64,000 nt of DNA from VAXT01 sp035318925 (GTDB lineage: Bacteria; Actinomycetota; Thermoleophilia; Gaiellales; Gaiellaceae): assembly GCA_035318925.1 (NCBI GenBank), contig DATHDS010000012.1:1-64000 (forward strand). Direction: 5' to 3'. The translations under genes were made by a program, and so were the position numbers. Below are positions 41,187-50,700 of this stretch, in pieces; the first letter of the stretch is position 1, and each line of letters opens with the position of its first letter. The notes beneath the pieces were generated by a model. That model saw only the letters and a list, made by a program, of their open reading frames with translations, was not told where the DNA came from and ran no database searches.

Positions 41187-42806
41187 GTGCACCGCGCGCA
41201 CTTTCTCCTGCGCGAGGCGATGTTCGCCGCAGGCTCCGCCGCCTCGCTCGCAGCACTTCTGATCTGGCTCGGGCCTCCTGGCAACGACCTGGCTGCCCAC
41301 GTCTACCAGCGGACCGTCTTCCTCCACAACGGCTTCCAGCTCTGGAACAACTTCTGGTACGGAGGCCGCTACAGCTTCGTCACGTACAGCGTCCTCTACT
41401 ACCCGCTCGCCGGCGTCCTCGGGATCAAGCCGCTTGCGGTGGCGTCGATCGCCACTGCGGCCCTCGCGTTCGCCGTCATCGTCGGCCGGCAATGGGGGCC
41501 GCTCGCGCGCTGGTCGAGCAGGACGTTCGGCGTCGTCTGGGCGGGGCTGGTCATCTCGGCGGCGTTCCCGTTTGCCCTCGGCATCGCCCTCGGATTGCTT
41601 TCCATCTGGGCGCTCCAGGCAGGCAAGCGCTGGCGTTTCGGCATCCTCGCGGTGCTGAGCGCAGCTGCGAGCCCGTTGGCGTTCCTCCTGCTCGCGATCT
41701 TCCTCGCAGGGATCGGCCTCGGCATGCGCGAGCGCAGCCGCCGACTCCTCGCCCCCACGCTCATCGTCGCCGGCATCGGAGCGACTCAGTTCCTCCTCGC
41801 CCGCGCCTTCTCGGACGGCGGTCACTACCCGTTCTCGGTCTTCGAGCTCTGCTCGATCCTGCTCTTCTGCGTGCTCGGCGCCGCCCTGACCTGGCACGTC
41901 GAGAGCGCCGGGACGATCCGCTGGTTCTTCGTCGCGTACGCCGTCACGAGCGGTGCCGCCTTCCTGGTTGCCTCGCCGCTCGGAGAGAACATCGCGCGCG
42001 TCCGCTTCGCGGCGCTCCCGATCGCAGTCCTCGTCCTCTCGCTCCGCAGCTGGCGGCCCCTGTGGGTCGCGGCGCTCGCCCTCGTGCTTGCGGGCTCCTG
42101 GAACCTCAGCCCGCACGCCTGGAGCTTCTCCCGGGCGACGGTCGAGCCCACGGCCCATGAGGCCTTCTGGCAACCGGCGGTCGCGTACCTCAGCGAGCAC
42201 CTCACGCCCTCGTACCGCGTTGAGGTCGTCGACACCTCGGGTCACTGGGCCGCCGTCTACCTTCCACGCGCAGGCATCCCGCTCACGCGTGGCTGGTTCC
42301 GCCAGGACGACTTCCCGCAAAACGAGGTGCTCTACGACCGGTTGGACGAGCCGACCTACCTTCGTTGGCTACGCCACCTCGGGGTGCGCTACGTCGTGCT
42401 GACGGATGCTCCGACCGACTACAGCTCGAAGGAGGAGGCCCGCCTGATTCGCAGCGGGCGCTCGGGGCTCGTCCGTGTGCTGCGCACCCAGCACATCAGG
42501 ATCTTCTCGGTCCCGCGTCCGCGGCCCCTCTTGACCGGTTCCGCGCCGGCGGAGGTGCTCGCATTCGCGCAGAGCTACATGCTGCTGCACGTCGGTGCGC
42601 CGGGCCGTTACCGGCTCGCCGTTCGCTACTCGCCCTACTGGCGCGTCACGGGAGCCTGCGTGTCCCGGGGGAAAGACGGGATGGTCCGGCTCACCTCGCG
42701 TCGCGGCGGGCTCTTCTCGCTCCGATTCAAGGTCGACGCCGGCCGGGCGCTGGCGACCATGGTCGGCAGCGACCCCGCCGATTGCTCCAAGCCCGCTAGT
42801 CCGTAA
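41187..42806 (+). CDS. Polytopic membrane protein with extracytoplasmic C-terminal domain
   Basis: 539 residues. About nine or ten membrane segments lie in residues 1-330 (SAASLAALLIWLG, LAGVLGIKPLAVASIATAAL, VVWAGLVISAAFPFALGIAL, FELCSILLFCVLGAALTW and others), with a conserved-looking loop GFQLWNNFWYGGRYSF after the first. The last 200 residues are soluble (YLSEHLTPSYRVEVVDTSGHW). The layout resembles GT-C-type glycosyltransferases and YfhO-like proteins that use lipid-linked sugars, but no catalytic motif is identified. Its stop overlaps the convergent ftsZ stop. Confidence 0.7.
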   Translation: MHRAHFLLREAMFAAGSAASLAALLIWLGPPGNDLAAHVYQRTVFLHNGFQLWNNFWYGGRYSFVTYSVLYYPLAGVLGIKPLAVASIATAALAFAVIVGRQWGPLARWSSRTFGVVWAGLVISAAFPFALGIALGLLSIWALQAGKRWRFGILAVLSAAASPLAFLLLAIFLAGIGLGMRERSRRLLAPTLIVAGIGATQFLLARAFSDGGHYPFSVFELCSILLFCVLGAALTWHVESAGTIRWFFVAYAVTSGAAFLVASPLGENIARVRFAALPIAVLVLSLRSWRPLWVAALALVLAGSWNLSPHAWSFSRATVEPTAHEAFWQPAVAYLSEHLTPSYRVEVVDTSGHWAAVYLPRAGIPLTRGWFRQDDFPQNEVLYDRLDEPTYLRWLRHLGVRYVVLTDAPTDYSSKEEARLIRSGRSGLVRVLRTQHIRIFSVPRPRPLLTGSAPAEVLAFAQSYMLLHVGAPGRYRLAVRYSPYWRVTGACVSRGKDGMVRLTSRRGGLFSLRFKVDAGRALATMVGSDPADCSKPASP

Positions 42807-44100
42807 GGAAGGCGGGCGGCTCGAGCGGGTCGAGCTCGCGGCGCTCGCGGCGTTCCCGGGAGCTCGGCTTCCGGCCGATGGCGCTCGCCAGGCCTGTCGC
42901 GATGACCGTGATCCAGACCTGTCCGGTCAGCCGCTCGTCGATCGTCGCGCCGAAGATGATGTTCGTGTCGTCGCGTGCGCCGCGGCGGACGACCTCGGCC
43001 GCTTCGTTGACCTCGTAGAGCGACAGGTCGTCGCCGCCCGCGATCGAGAGCAGAATCCCGCGGGCTCCCACGAGCTCGGTGTCGATCAGGGGTGAGCTGA
43101 GGGCGCTTTCGGCGGCCTTGACCGCGCGGTCCTCTCCGGTCGCGAAGCCGATGCCCATCAGCGCGGAGCCGGCGTTGTTCATGATCGTCTTCACGTCCGC
43201 GAAGTCCAGGTTGATGAGACCGGGCATCGTGATCAGATCGGTGATCCCCTGGACGCCCTGACGGAGGACGTCGTCGGCGATGCGGAAGGCGTCGAGCATC
43301 GACGTCTTCTTGTCGAGCACCTCGAGCAGCTTGTCGTTCGGGATCACGATCACCGTGTCGCAGGTCTCGCGCAGCGCCTCGATGCCGTCGTCGGCCTGCG
43401 TGCGCCGCTTCGTGCCCTCGAAGTGGAACGGAAGCGTGACGATGCCGACCGTGAGCGCGCCGACTTCCTTCGCGATCCGCGCAACGACAGGCGCGGCGCC
43501 TGAGCCCGTGCCGCCGCCCTCGCCTGCGGTCACGAACACCATGTCCGAGCCACGCAGGGAGCGCTTGATCTGGTCGTAGGACTCCTCGGCGGCGCGGCGG
43601 CCGAGATCGGAGGAGGCGCCCGAGCCCAGGCCCTGGGTCAATTCACGGCCGATGTGGATCTTGACCGGCGCGTCCGAGAGCGCGAGCTGCTGAATATCGG
43701 TGTTGACCGCGACGAACTCGATGTCCTCGATGCCGGCGTCGATCATCCGGTTGACCGCGTTTAGCCCGGCCCCCCCGACGCCGACGACGCGGATGACCGC
43801 GAGATAGGCCCCCGGCTCGGCGTGCGCCGCCCGATGGAGCCGAGGCGCAGGCTCCGGCATCGCGTGGACGCGCGGCAACTCCTCGACGGGCCGCAGGTCG
43901 GGCTTCGGCGCCGGCTCCGGCTCGACGGGCGTGAACGGAGGTGCGTGCTCGACCGTCTCCTCGAGCGGCTCGTCCGGAGCGGCCTTCGCGACAGGCGTTT
44001 CGGGCTCCGGCTTTTCGCCATGCTGGCGCTGAGCGGCCTCCGTCGCCCGGAAGAGCTCCGCGAGCGGGCCCTCACGCATGCTGGCGCGCTTGCGAGCCAT
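42796..44100 (-). CDS. ftsZ: Cell-division protein FtsZ with a ~90-residue N-terminal extension
   Basis: 434 residues. The GTPase core begins near residue 99 (YLAVIRVVGVGGAGLNAVNRM), where ordinary FtsZ begins within the first 10 residues. Tubulin signature GGGTGSG at 195-201, T7 loop NLDFADV at 297-303, and a C-terminal peptide LEPPAFLTD that fits the conserved tail binding FtsA/SepF/ZipA-type partners. Residues 1-98 are Pro/Glu-rich and disordered-looking after a short helix GPLAELFRATEAAQ. The long start is well supported: ATG 44100 follows AAAGGAGG by 6 bases and lies inside the end of the ParA gene. Polymerises with GTP at the division site. It is not in a dcw (mur-fts) cluster. Confidence 0.9.
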   Translation of the reverse strand: MARKRASMREGPLAELFRATEAAQRQHGEKPEPETPVAKAAPDEPLEETVEHAPPFTPVEPEPAPKPDLRPVEELPRVHAMPEPAPRLHRAAHAEPGAYLAVIRVVGVGGAGLNAVNRMIDAGIEDIEFVAVNTDIQQLALSDAPVKIHIGRELTQGLGSGASSDLGRRAAEESYDQIKRSLRGSDMVFVTAGEGGGTGSGAAPVVARIAKEVGALTVGIVTLPFHFEGTKRRTQADDGIEALRETCDTVIVIPNDKLLEVLDKKTSMLDAFRIADDVLRQGVQGITDLITMPGLINLDFADVKTIMNNAGSALMGIGFATGEDRAVKAAESALSSPLIDTELVGARGILLSIAGGDDLSLYEVNEAAEVVRRGARDDTNIIFGATIDERLTGQVWITVIATGLASAIGRKPSSRERRERRELDPLEPPAFLTD

Positions 44101-44938
44101 TGAGGACCTCCTTTGCCAGATCTCGATAGGCGTTCGCGGCCGTGCCGGTGGGGTCGTACTTCAGCACCGAGGTGCCCTTCACGGGCGCCTCCGCGTAGCG
44201 GATCGTCTTCTTGATCCGCGTCTTGAAGACGAGGTCGCCGAAGTTCTCCTCGAGGATCTCGACCGCCTCGCGCGCGTGCAGCGTACGGCGGTCGAACATC
44301 GTCGGCAGGATGCCCATGATCGCGACGTTCGGGTTCAGGTTCTCGCGGATCATCGTCAGCGTGTTCTCGAGCTGGACGAGCCCGCGCAGGGAGAGGTACT
44401 CACACTGCACCGGCACGATCACGTGGTCGGCCGCGACGAGGGCGTTGATCGTCAGCAGGCCGAGCGATGGAGGCGTGTCGATGAGCACGTAGTCGTACTC
44501 GGTCTTCATCGGGAGGAGCGCCTTCTCGAGCGCACGCTCCCGGCCGATCATGCTCGAGAGGGCGAGCTCGGCGCCCGCGAGGTCGATCGAGGACACGGCC
44601 AGGTCGATCTCCATCTTCTCGATCACGTTCTCGATCGGCAGCCGGTGGACGAGGACGTCGAACATCGAGCGTTCGATCGAGTCGGGGTTCAACCCCTGGC
44701 TCATCGTCAGGTTGCCCTGCGGGTCCATGTCGACGCAGAGAACGCGGTACTCCTTCTCCTTGAGCGCCGCGGCGAGATTCAGTGTCGAGGTCGTCTTGGC
44801 GACGCCGCCCTTCTGGTTCGCGAACGCGATTACCTTGGCGTTCTGGGGCGGTGTAGGCGTGTCTGTGTGAACGGGGGCCTCCTCCAGGGATTCCTGTTCC
44901 CGCGTATGCGGTCGCGAAAGAAGGCGCGTCAGCCCCAT
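44072..44938 (-). CDS. ParA/MinD-type ATPase coupled to ftsZ
   Basis: 288 residues from ATG 44938. Deviant Walker A KGGVAKTT (43-50), DMDPQGNLT, and IDTPPSLGLLTINAL are typical of ParA/Soj. The first 35 residues are extra: a short amphipathic GLTRLLSRP helix and a linker. No ParB gene is nearby; instead its last 29 bases overlap ftsZ, so the two are translated together. ParA-like proteins next to FtsZ could act like MipZ or PldP in placing the Z ring, which is inference. Chromosome or cargo segregation is the alternative. Confidence 0.88.
   Translation of the reverse strand: MGLTRLLSRPHTREQESLEEAPVHTDTPTPPQNAKVIAFANQKGGVAKTTSTLNLAAALKEKEYRVLCVDMDPQGNLTMSQGLNPDSIERSMFDVLVHRLPIENVIEKMEIDLAVSSIDLAGAELALSSMIGRERALEKALLPMKTEYDYVLIDTPPSLGLLTINALVAADHVIVPVQCEYLSLRGLVQLENTLTMIRENLNPNVAIMGILPTMFDRRTLHAREAVEILEENFGDLVFKTRIKKTIRYAEAPVKGTSVLKYDPTGTAANAYRDLAKEVLNGSQARQHA
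44107..44114 (-). promoter_or_regulatory. Ribosome-binding site of the extended ftsZ
   Basis: AAAGGAGG, 6 bases before ATG 44100, within the parA coding end. It decides for the extended FtsZ over the internal ATG at residue 81. Confidence 0.7.
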
Positions 44939-45046
44939 TGCTCGTCCCCAGTTCGACCGGTGATGGTGCAGTCCTGCACGCATCCATTGTGCAGCAAAAC
45001 CTCAACCGCGAACAGGATTCGCCCGAATTTGCGGGCGTTTTTCGCT

Positions 45047-45280
45047 CTAGGGCAGCGCGAGGGCGGTTTTGGAGCGCGATTCGCCCGTTGCCAGCGCCTC
45101 TCTCGAGCGCTCGATCGCCTCGATCGCGCGCGGAGGCGCGGCTGGATCCTCGCGCACCCATTCCTCCGCGTCCGAGAGCAGCGAGCGGACCGCTTCGAGG
45201 AGCAGGCCCGCCGCCGCGTCCCCGCGACGCAGTCCGTCGATTCGCTCGAGCCCTTCCAGAATTGCGCGTTCGGTTTCCAC
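45047..45280 (-). CDS. Small helical protein of unknown function
   Basis: 77 residues from GTG 45280: VETERAILEGLERIDGLRRG, LLLEAVRSLLSDAEEWVRED and a final helix with SKTALALP. Wholly alpha-helical, acidic. The start is chosen because TAGCGT lies 7 bases upstream; an in-frame GTG three codons earlier overlaps that hexamer. Lies between the parA-ftsZ unit and a larger unknown gene, all on the minus strand. Confidence 0.5.
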   Translation of the reverse strand: METERAILEGLERIDGLRRGDAAAGLLLEAVRSLLSDAEEWVREDPAAPPRAIEAIERSREALATGESRSKTALALP

Positions 45281-45287
45281 CGCTTCC

Positions 45288-45293
45288 ACGCTA
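45288..45293 (-). promoter_or_regulatory. -10-like hexamer TAGCGT before the 77-residue gene
   Basis: TAGCGT lies 7 bases before GTG 45280. Confidence 0.4.
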
Positions 45294-45329
45294 GCGGCGG
45301 GGCGTTGCCGCAAATGTGCCAGGTCCGAA

Positions 45330-46571
45330 TCAGCTTGCAACCGCGTGCGCAACTCGCCCCGCAGGACGCGCCCGAACGCCGAGGAGGGACTCGTCGAGCT
45401 CGGCGACGAGCCGGGCACGGTCGCCGCGGCTGAGCGCCTCGACGATTGTGCGCCGCACGAGATCTGCCGCCGCGTCGTCCGCAACGCCGTCGCCGAGCCG
45501 GCGGAGCACGGCGAGACAGGTCGCCCGCTCCCGCCCGTTCTCCCCGAGGAGCACGGCCGTCCTGAGCGCCGCCGCCCACGACCCGTCGCCGGCTCCGAGG
45601 AGCGCGTCGAGCGCCGAGCGCAGCTGTTCCGCGCGGAAGGGCGCGTCCTGGAAGAGGGAGAGCTCCCAGCGGTCGAGCGCCTCGGCCAGCTCGCGGTCGT
45701 CCTCGGCGAGAGCGAGGCGTTCGCGCAAGAGCTTGGCCACCCCGCCGCGAAAGACGTCGAGCCGGATCGGCTCGCCCGGAGGCGCCGCAGCTGCGATCGG
45801 GAGCATGGGACGTACGCCGAAGGGGCGCCAGTCGAGCCGCTCGAAGAGAACCGGGCCGACCGCGATCGGCCCTGCGGTCGCGAGCCGTAGAGCGGTCACT
45901 GCGTCGCCAATCTCGCCGGGCGCGTCAGGGGGCTCCGCGTCGGGAGACGGCAGCGGGCGCTCGAGCTCGAGCACGCACATCCGGTCGGTCTCCTGGCCGA
46001 AGCTGTCCGGGACGAGCCGGGCGGCATCGGGCCAGTGCGCTCCGAGCTCGCCTTCCGCAGCGTGGCGGACGCGCAGACCGTCGCCCAGCTCGACGATGCC
46101 GCCCGCTTCGAGCCCGACGAGCGGAGCGACGGCCGCATAGGCCCGTTCCTCCCCGAACAGGGATTGCTCGAGGGCCGCGTATGCGCGATCGAACGAGTCG
46201 TCGTCCCAGTCAAAGCCGCCGCACGACTGGGCGACGCCGCCGACGAGCGGCAGCAGCACCGTCCGGAAGAGCGCGTGCTCCGCGCGGGCGCCTGCGTGGG
46301 CCCGCGCGTAGATGGCCGCCGCCGGCTCGCGACCCAGCGCCTCGAGCGCGATCGCGGTGTCGCCGAGCGCCAGGAGCCGCCCGCCGCGGGCCTCGACGAA
46401 CGAGCGGACGAGCGGCCTGTACTCGTAGAGAGTCGGCCGGTCCCGCGAGCCGTGCTCCTCGAACACGAACTGGATGTCGGCTCCCTCCTCGAGCTCGCGG
46501 CCGAAGAACGCGAACGCACCGAGGCAGAAGCCGCGCAGGGCCGAATGGAGTTGCGGGGCGCGCAGCGTCAC
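45330..46571 (-). CDS. Conserved protein of unknown function (413 residues)
   Basis: 413 residues, soluble, alpha/beta N-terminal 200 residues (ALRGFCLGAFAFFGRELEEG, IQFVFEEHGSRDRPTLYEYRPLVRSFV, FDWDDDSFDRAYAALEQSLFG), then a helical part with LFERLDWRPFGVRPML and a regular helical end. Composition and codon use match its neighbours. No domain is recognised. GTG start with a weak hexamer TAGCGG 6 bases upstream. Confidence 0.6.
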   Translation of the reverse strand: MTLRAPQLHSALRGFCLGAFAFFGRELEEGADIQFVFEEHGSRDRPTLYEYRPLVRSFVEARGGRLLALGDTAIALEALGREPAAAIYARAHAGARAEHALFRTVLLPLVGGVAQSCGGFDWDDDSFDRAYAALEQSLFGEERAYAAVAPLVGLEAGGIVELGDGLRVRHAAEGELGAHWPDAARLVPDSFGQETDRMCVLELERPLPSPDAEPPDAPGEIGDAVTALRLATAGPIAVGPVLFERLDWRPFGVRPMLPIAAAAPPGEPIRLDVFRGGVAKLLRERLALAEDDRELAEALDRWELSLFQDAPFRAEQLRSALDALLGAGDGSWAAALRTAVLLGENGRERATCLAVLRRLGDGVADDAAADLVRRTIVEALSRGDRARLVAELDESLLGVRARPAGRVAHAVAS

Positions 46572-46613
46572 TGGGTCCCGCTACGCCACAGGCGGGCCGT
46601 CTCCTCTAGGGGC

Positions 46614-47351
46614 TTAGCGCTGGCATTCGGGACACCAGTAGGCGATGCGGTTCGCGTCGCCCTGGCCGCGGGACTTGATCGCGGTCCCGCAGCGCGGGCA
46701 CGGGTGCCCGACCTGCCGGTAGACCGACCTTTTTCTGAGACCCGAGTCGAGCGAGCGGCGCATCAGCTGCTCGGCCTCGGCCAACGCCGAGCGAAGCTCC
46801 TCCTCAGAGAGGTCCGAGAGCTGGCGCCAGGGGGAGATCTGTGCACGCCAGAGCGCCTCCGCCCGCCAGAGGTTGCCGATGCCCGCGACCAGGCGCTGGT
46901 TCAGGAGCGCTTCGCCAATCGCGGAAGCCTGGTCTGCTTCGCGCAGCTTGGCGACCATCCCGTCGAAGTCGGGCGGGTCGGCGAGGATGTCCGGCCCGAG
47001 GGTGCGGACGTGGCTCTCGTCGAGCTCGAGCACCGGGCCGTTCCACAGCACGGCCTCTCTCTTGGCGCCGCGCAGGACGAGCCACGGGGTACCCGTGCGT
47101 GCACCGTCGTTTCGCTGCAGGAGCTGCCAGCGGCCGTTCATGCGGAGATGGCTGCGCAGGACGAACCCGCCCTCGAAGCGGAGCAGGAGATTCTTGCCGA
47201 CGGCCTCGACGTGGAGGAGCCGCTTTCCGTCGAGGCGCTCCGCGACCCTGGTCACCCGCGCGCGAGGATGCGGCGTCACCACCTCGAGCCGTTCGCCGAC
47301 CAGCGGCTGGAGGCTGCGCGCCGCTCGATGCAGTGCGTCCCCTTCAGGCAT
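46614..47351 (-). CDS. nei: Fpg/Nei-family DNA glycosylase (endonuclease VIII type)
   Basis: 245 residues. Starts MPEGDALHRAARSL with catalytic Pro2 and Glu3 and the Asp after Gly that marks Nei rather than Fpg. Helix-two-turn-helix region NQRLVAGIGNLWRAEALW and a zinc finger CPRCGTAIK ... WCPECQ close the protein. Removes oxidised bases and nicks the strand through beta/delta elimination. Divergent from a small membrane gene; the two starts are 12 bp apart. Confidence 0.92.
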   Translation of the reverse strand: MPEGDALHRAARSLQPLVGERLEVVTPHPRARVTRVAERLDGKRLLHVEAVGKNLLLRFEGGFVLRSHLRMNGRWQLLQRNDGARTGTPWLVLRGAKREAVLWNGPVLELDESHVRTLGPDILADPPDFDGMVAKLREADQASAIGEALLNQRLVAGIGNLWRAEALWRAQISPWRQLSDLSEEELRSALAEAEQLMRRSLDSGLRKRSVYRQVGHPCPRCGTAIKSRGQGDANRIAYWCPECQR

Positions 47352-47358
47352 GCTCCAA

Positions 47359-47364
47359 AGCGTA
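47359..47364 (-). promoter_or_regulatory. -10-like hexamer TACGCT before nei
   Basis: TACGCT lies 7 bases before ATG 47351 and shares a base with the ATG of the divergent gene. Confidence 0.45.
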
Positions 47365-47789
47365 TGCCTCTGCGCTGGAAAAGAGCAGGAGCCGGAGCCG
47401 CCGCGGCAATCGTCTGGGGCCTGCTCGAGCCGCTCGACCAACGGCTCTTTCGCTGGGACTACTCGGACGTCGCCGTGCTCGGCAAGGCGTTCACGCGCCG
47501 GCCCGCCTGGCGACCGCTCGGATTCGCGTTCCACGCGCTGAACGGCGCGGTCTTCGGGCTTGCCTACCACGAGATCGCGCGCCGCGTGCCGAGAGATCCC
47601 CGCCGGCTTGCTCTCGAGCTGGCGCTGCTCGAGCACCTGACGCTCTTCCCGACCGGGTACTTCGTGGACCGCTACCACCCCGCGCGCGGCGAGCCCGGAG
47701 TGGCACGGATGTTCAGCCTGCCGGCGTTCGGCCAGGCCACGGTCCGGCACGCGCTCTTCGGCGTCGTTCTGGGGAGACTCGCGGACTAG
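47364..47789 (+). CDS. Small membrane-associated protein of unknown function
   Basis: 141 residues from ATG 47364. Hydrophobic N-terminus (AGAGAAAAIVWGLLEPL), a middle hydrophobic stretch GFAFHALNGAVFGLAYHEIARR and a third ATVRHALFGVVLG at the end, so two or three weak membrane segments. LTLFPTGYFVDRYHPARGEPGVARMF is probably a family-specific loop. No known function. Ends 4 bp into the convergent lhr gene. Confidence 0.6.
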   Translation: MPLRWKRAGAGAAAAIVWGLLEPLDQRLFRWDYSDVAVLGKAFTRRPAWRPLGFAFHALNGAVFGLAYHEIARRVPRDPRRLALELALLEHLTLFPTGYFVDRYHPARGEPGVARMFSLPAFGQATVRHALFGVVLGRLAD

Positions 47790-50700
47790 GGTCGCAGCAC
47801 GGCTCTGCGAGGGCCCGCCAGGAAGCCTGCTTCGAGCAGGAGCGGCATCAGCTCCGTCTCCCCCACCGGCTGGCCGTCGAAGCGCTCGACCGCGAGGCGT
47901 TTTCCGCCGCGCGTCTTCACGTGCTCGACGAGCGCGGCGAGGGCGGGTCGCAGCCAGTCCTCGTCGGGCTCGCGGAGCGAGACGATCGAGCGGCCGCCGC
48001 GTTCCACGAAGAGCGCCGGCTCGCCCCCGAGGAGGACGACCTGCGCGCCTGCGACACGTGCGGCACGGCCGCCCGCGCGCTTCGGCCACGGCAGCGCCGC
48101 GCCATAGGGCTGAGCGGGATCGGCGGCGGCGATCACGAACGGCTCCGCCTCCTCGCCCTCCTTGGGCCTGAGCTCTCGCAGGCGCTCTACTGCTCCACCG
48201 AGCGCGAACTGGGCGCCGCCGAGCCCTTCGACGAAGTAGCCCCGCCGGCAGAGCCCGAGCGTCTCGAGCGCCTTCAGCTCACCGTAGACCGCGCTGTATC
48301 CGCCGACGATCCCCTCGGCGCGCACCCCGTCGCGGGTCACGATCCCCTGACGCTCCAGCAGGAGCTCGGCGAGTGCCCGCCGATCCAGACCTGTCCCGGG
48401 ACCTGGTCCCTGGACATGTTGGAAAAGACGATCGGTCAGCGACCAGCGGCCCTGGGTGGCTGTGATTCCGGTTGAGCGGCGGCGGGAGAACCGCCTCGGT
48501 CGGCGCTCCGGTCGGGCGATGCCGTAGCGCCGACCCGCCCGCAGAGGAGTCCAGGCGTCATTCGTCACCTCGCCCGCCCAGACGAGGTCCCAGAGGGCCG
48601 GGAGCGCCTGCTCGGCCTCGAGCCCGGCCGCCGCCAGCAGGTCGAACCAGAACTCGGCGCCCCGCCCGAGCGCCTCGCGAAGCCGATCGTGAGTGCCCCC
48701 TTCTGGGGACTCAGACCCGGCTGGCCGGCCGAGCGCAGGCGCGTCCTCGCGGAAGTAGACCGCGACACGATCGAGGCCGGCGCCGATCCAGACGAGCTCG
48801 CCGCTCGCGCAGAGCTGGTCGAGCCAGGCGGGCTGGTAGTGCGGGACCCGGCGGGGCAACACCTCGGACTCCCAGAGGGACACTGGGAGAGCGAGCCCCT
48901 GGAGTGGCACGAGCGCCTCACGGAGAGTCGCGCGGCGGTCGATCCCGTGCCAGCTCGGCAGGAAACGCCCGAGCGTCGCCTGCTCGGCGGGCTCGATCTC
49001 CTTGCGCAGGGCCGCCAGCGAGGCGCGGCGCAAGCGACGCAGGACATCCGCGTCGCACCACTCGCGTCGGGTTCCCCCGGGGCGAAGCTCGCCGCGGACG
49101 ATTCGCTCCTCCTTCTCGAGCGCCCGCAGCACGGGCTCGACGTCGATACCGAAATGGTCGTTCGCCTCGGCCGTCGTGAAAGGCCCCCGGCCCTTGGCGA
49201 AGCGGGCGACGAGGCTCTCGAGCGCGTCCGGCCCGCCCTCGAGGAACGTCTCCGGCAGGCCGCCGGGAGGCATGGCGCCGAGGGCGTCACGGTAGCGGCC
49301 GGCGTCCTCGGCGGCGACGAGGCGCTCCTCGCCAGCGATCCGCAGCGAGATCGCACGGCGCTCGTCGAGCAGCGGCTGGGCGAACGAGGGGTCGAACTGA
49401 CCCGGCCGCAGATCTCCGCGGAGCCGTAGGACGTCGTGCAGCTCGTCCGCGTTCCGCGGGTCGCCGCGGAGTTGCAACTCGACCTCGTCGAGCGCCCCGG
49501 GGTCGATCAGGTCGCGCAGCTCCTCCTGGCCGAGCAGCTCTTTCAGCAGGTCGCGGTCGAGAGACAGCGCCTGGGCGCGGCGCTCGGCCGGCGGCGTGTC
49601 GTCCTCGTACATGTAGTTGGCGACGTAGTCGAAGAGCAGCGAGGTCGAGTACGGCGAGGCCGTGGCCGTCTCGACGTCGACGAGGTCGAGCTGCCGCGTC
49701 TTCAGGCCGGCCAGCAGCCGCTTGAGCGCCGGCAGGTCGAACACGTCCTGGAGGCACTCGCGGTAGGTCTCGAGGATGACCGGGAACGACCCGTACTTGC
49801 GGGCGACCTGGAGCAGGCCCTGGGCTTTGAGACGCTGCTGCCAGAGCGGTGTCCGCTCACCTGGGCGGCGGCGCGGAATCAGCAACGCGCGACCGGCGTT
49901 CTCGCGGAAGCGGGAGCCGAAGAGCGCGCTGCCCCCGAGCTCGCCCATCACGAGCTCCTCGATCTCGTCCGGGTCGATGACGAGCTCCTCGGTCGGCGGC
50001 GTCGCATCGGCGTCGGGAAGGTGGATCGCGATGCCGTCGTCGGACCAGAGCGACTGCACCTCGAGGCCGAGCGCGTCGCGCAGGCGCGCGCCGATCGCCA
50101 TCGCCCACGGTGCGTGCACGCGGGCACCGAACGGGGTCAGGATGCAGACGCGCCAGTCGCCGATCTCGTCGCGGAAGCGCTCGACGACGATCGTCCGGTC
50201 GGAAGGAACGGCGCCCGTCGCCGCCTGCTGGTCGGTGAGGAACGTCATCAGGTTCTGCGCCGCCTGCTCGTCCAGCGAGTGGTCTTCGGTCAGCCGCGCG
50301 ATCGCCTTCGCCTCCGGCAGCGCGACCAGCTCGCGCGAGGCCTTGCCGATCGCCTCGCCGAGCTCGTACGGCCTCCCCGGCCCTTCCCCCTTCCAGAACG
50401 GGATCGCCCCGGGGACACCCGGAGCCGGCGAGACGAGCACGCGGTCGCGGGTGATCTCCTCGATCCGCCACGTGGACGCGCCGAGCATGAACGTCTGGCC
50501 CGCGCGGGCCTCGTAGACCATCTCCTCGTCGAGCTCGCCGACCCGTCCGCCGCCGTCGACGAGATGGACGCCGTAGAGACCGCGGTCGGGGATCGTGCCC
50601 GCGTTCGTGACCGCGAGCTGGCGGGCGCCGCCGCGGCCGCGGATCGTGCCGCCCGTGCGGTCCCAGATGATTCTGGGCCGCAGTTCGGCGAACTCATCCG

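Noticed and set aside
41130..42320. Upstream extension of the gamma-glutamyltransferase frame
   Set aside because: It is antisense to the membrane-protein gene and has no export signal; ATG 40964 with upstream hexamer fits the family start.
45317..45579. Extended versions of the small gene at 45047 reaching into the 413-residue gene
   Set aside because: They overlap a well-formed gene in another frame; the -10-like hexamer points to GTG 45280.
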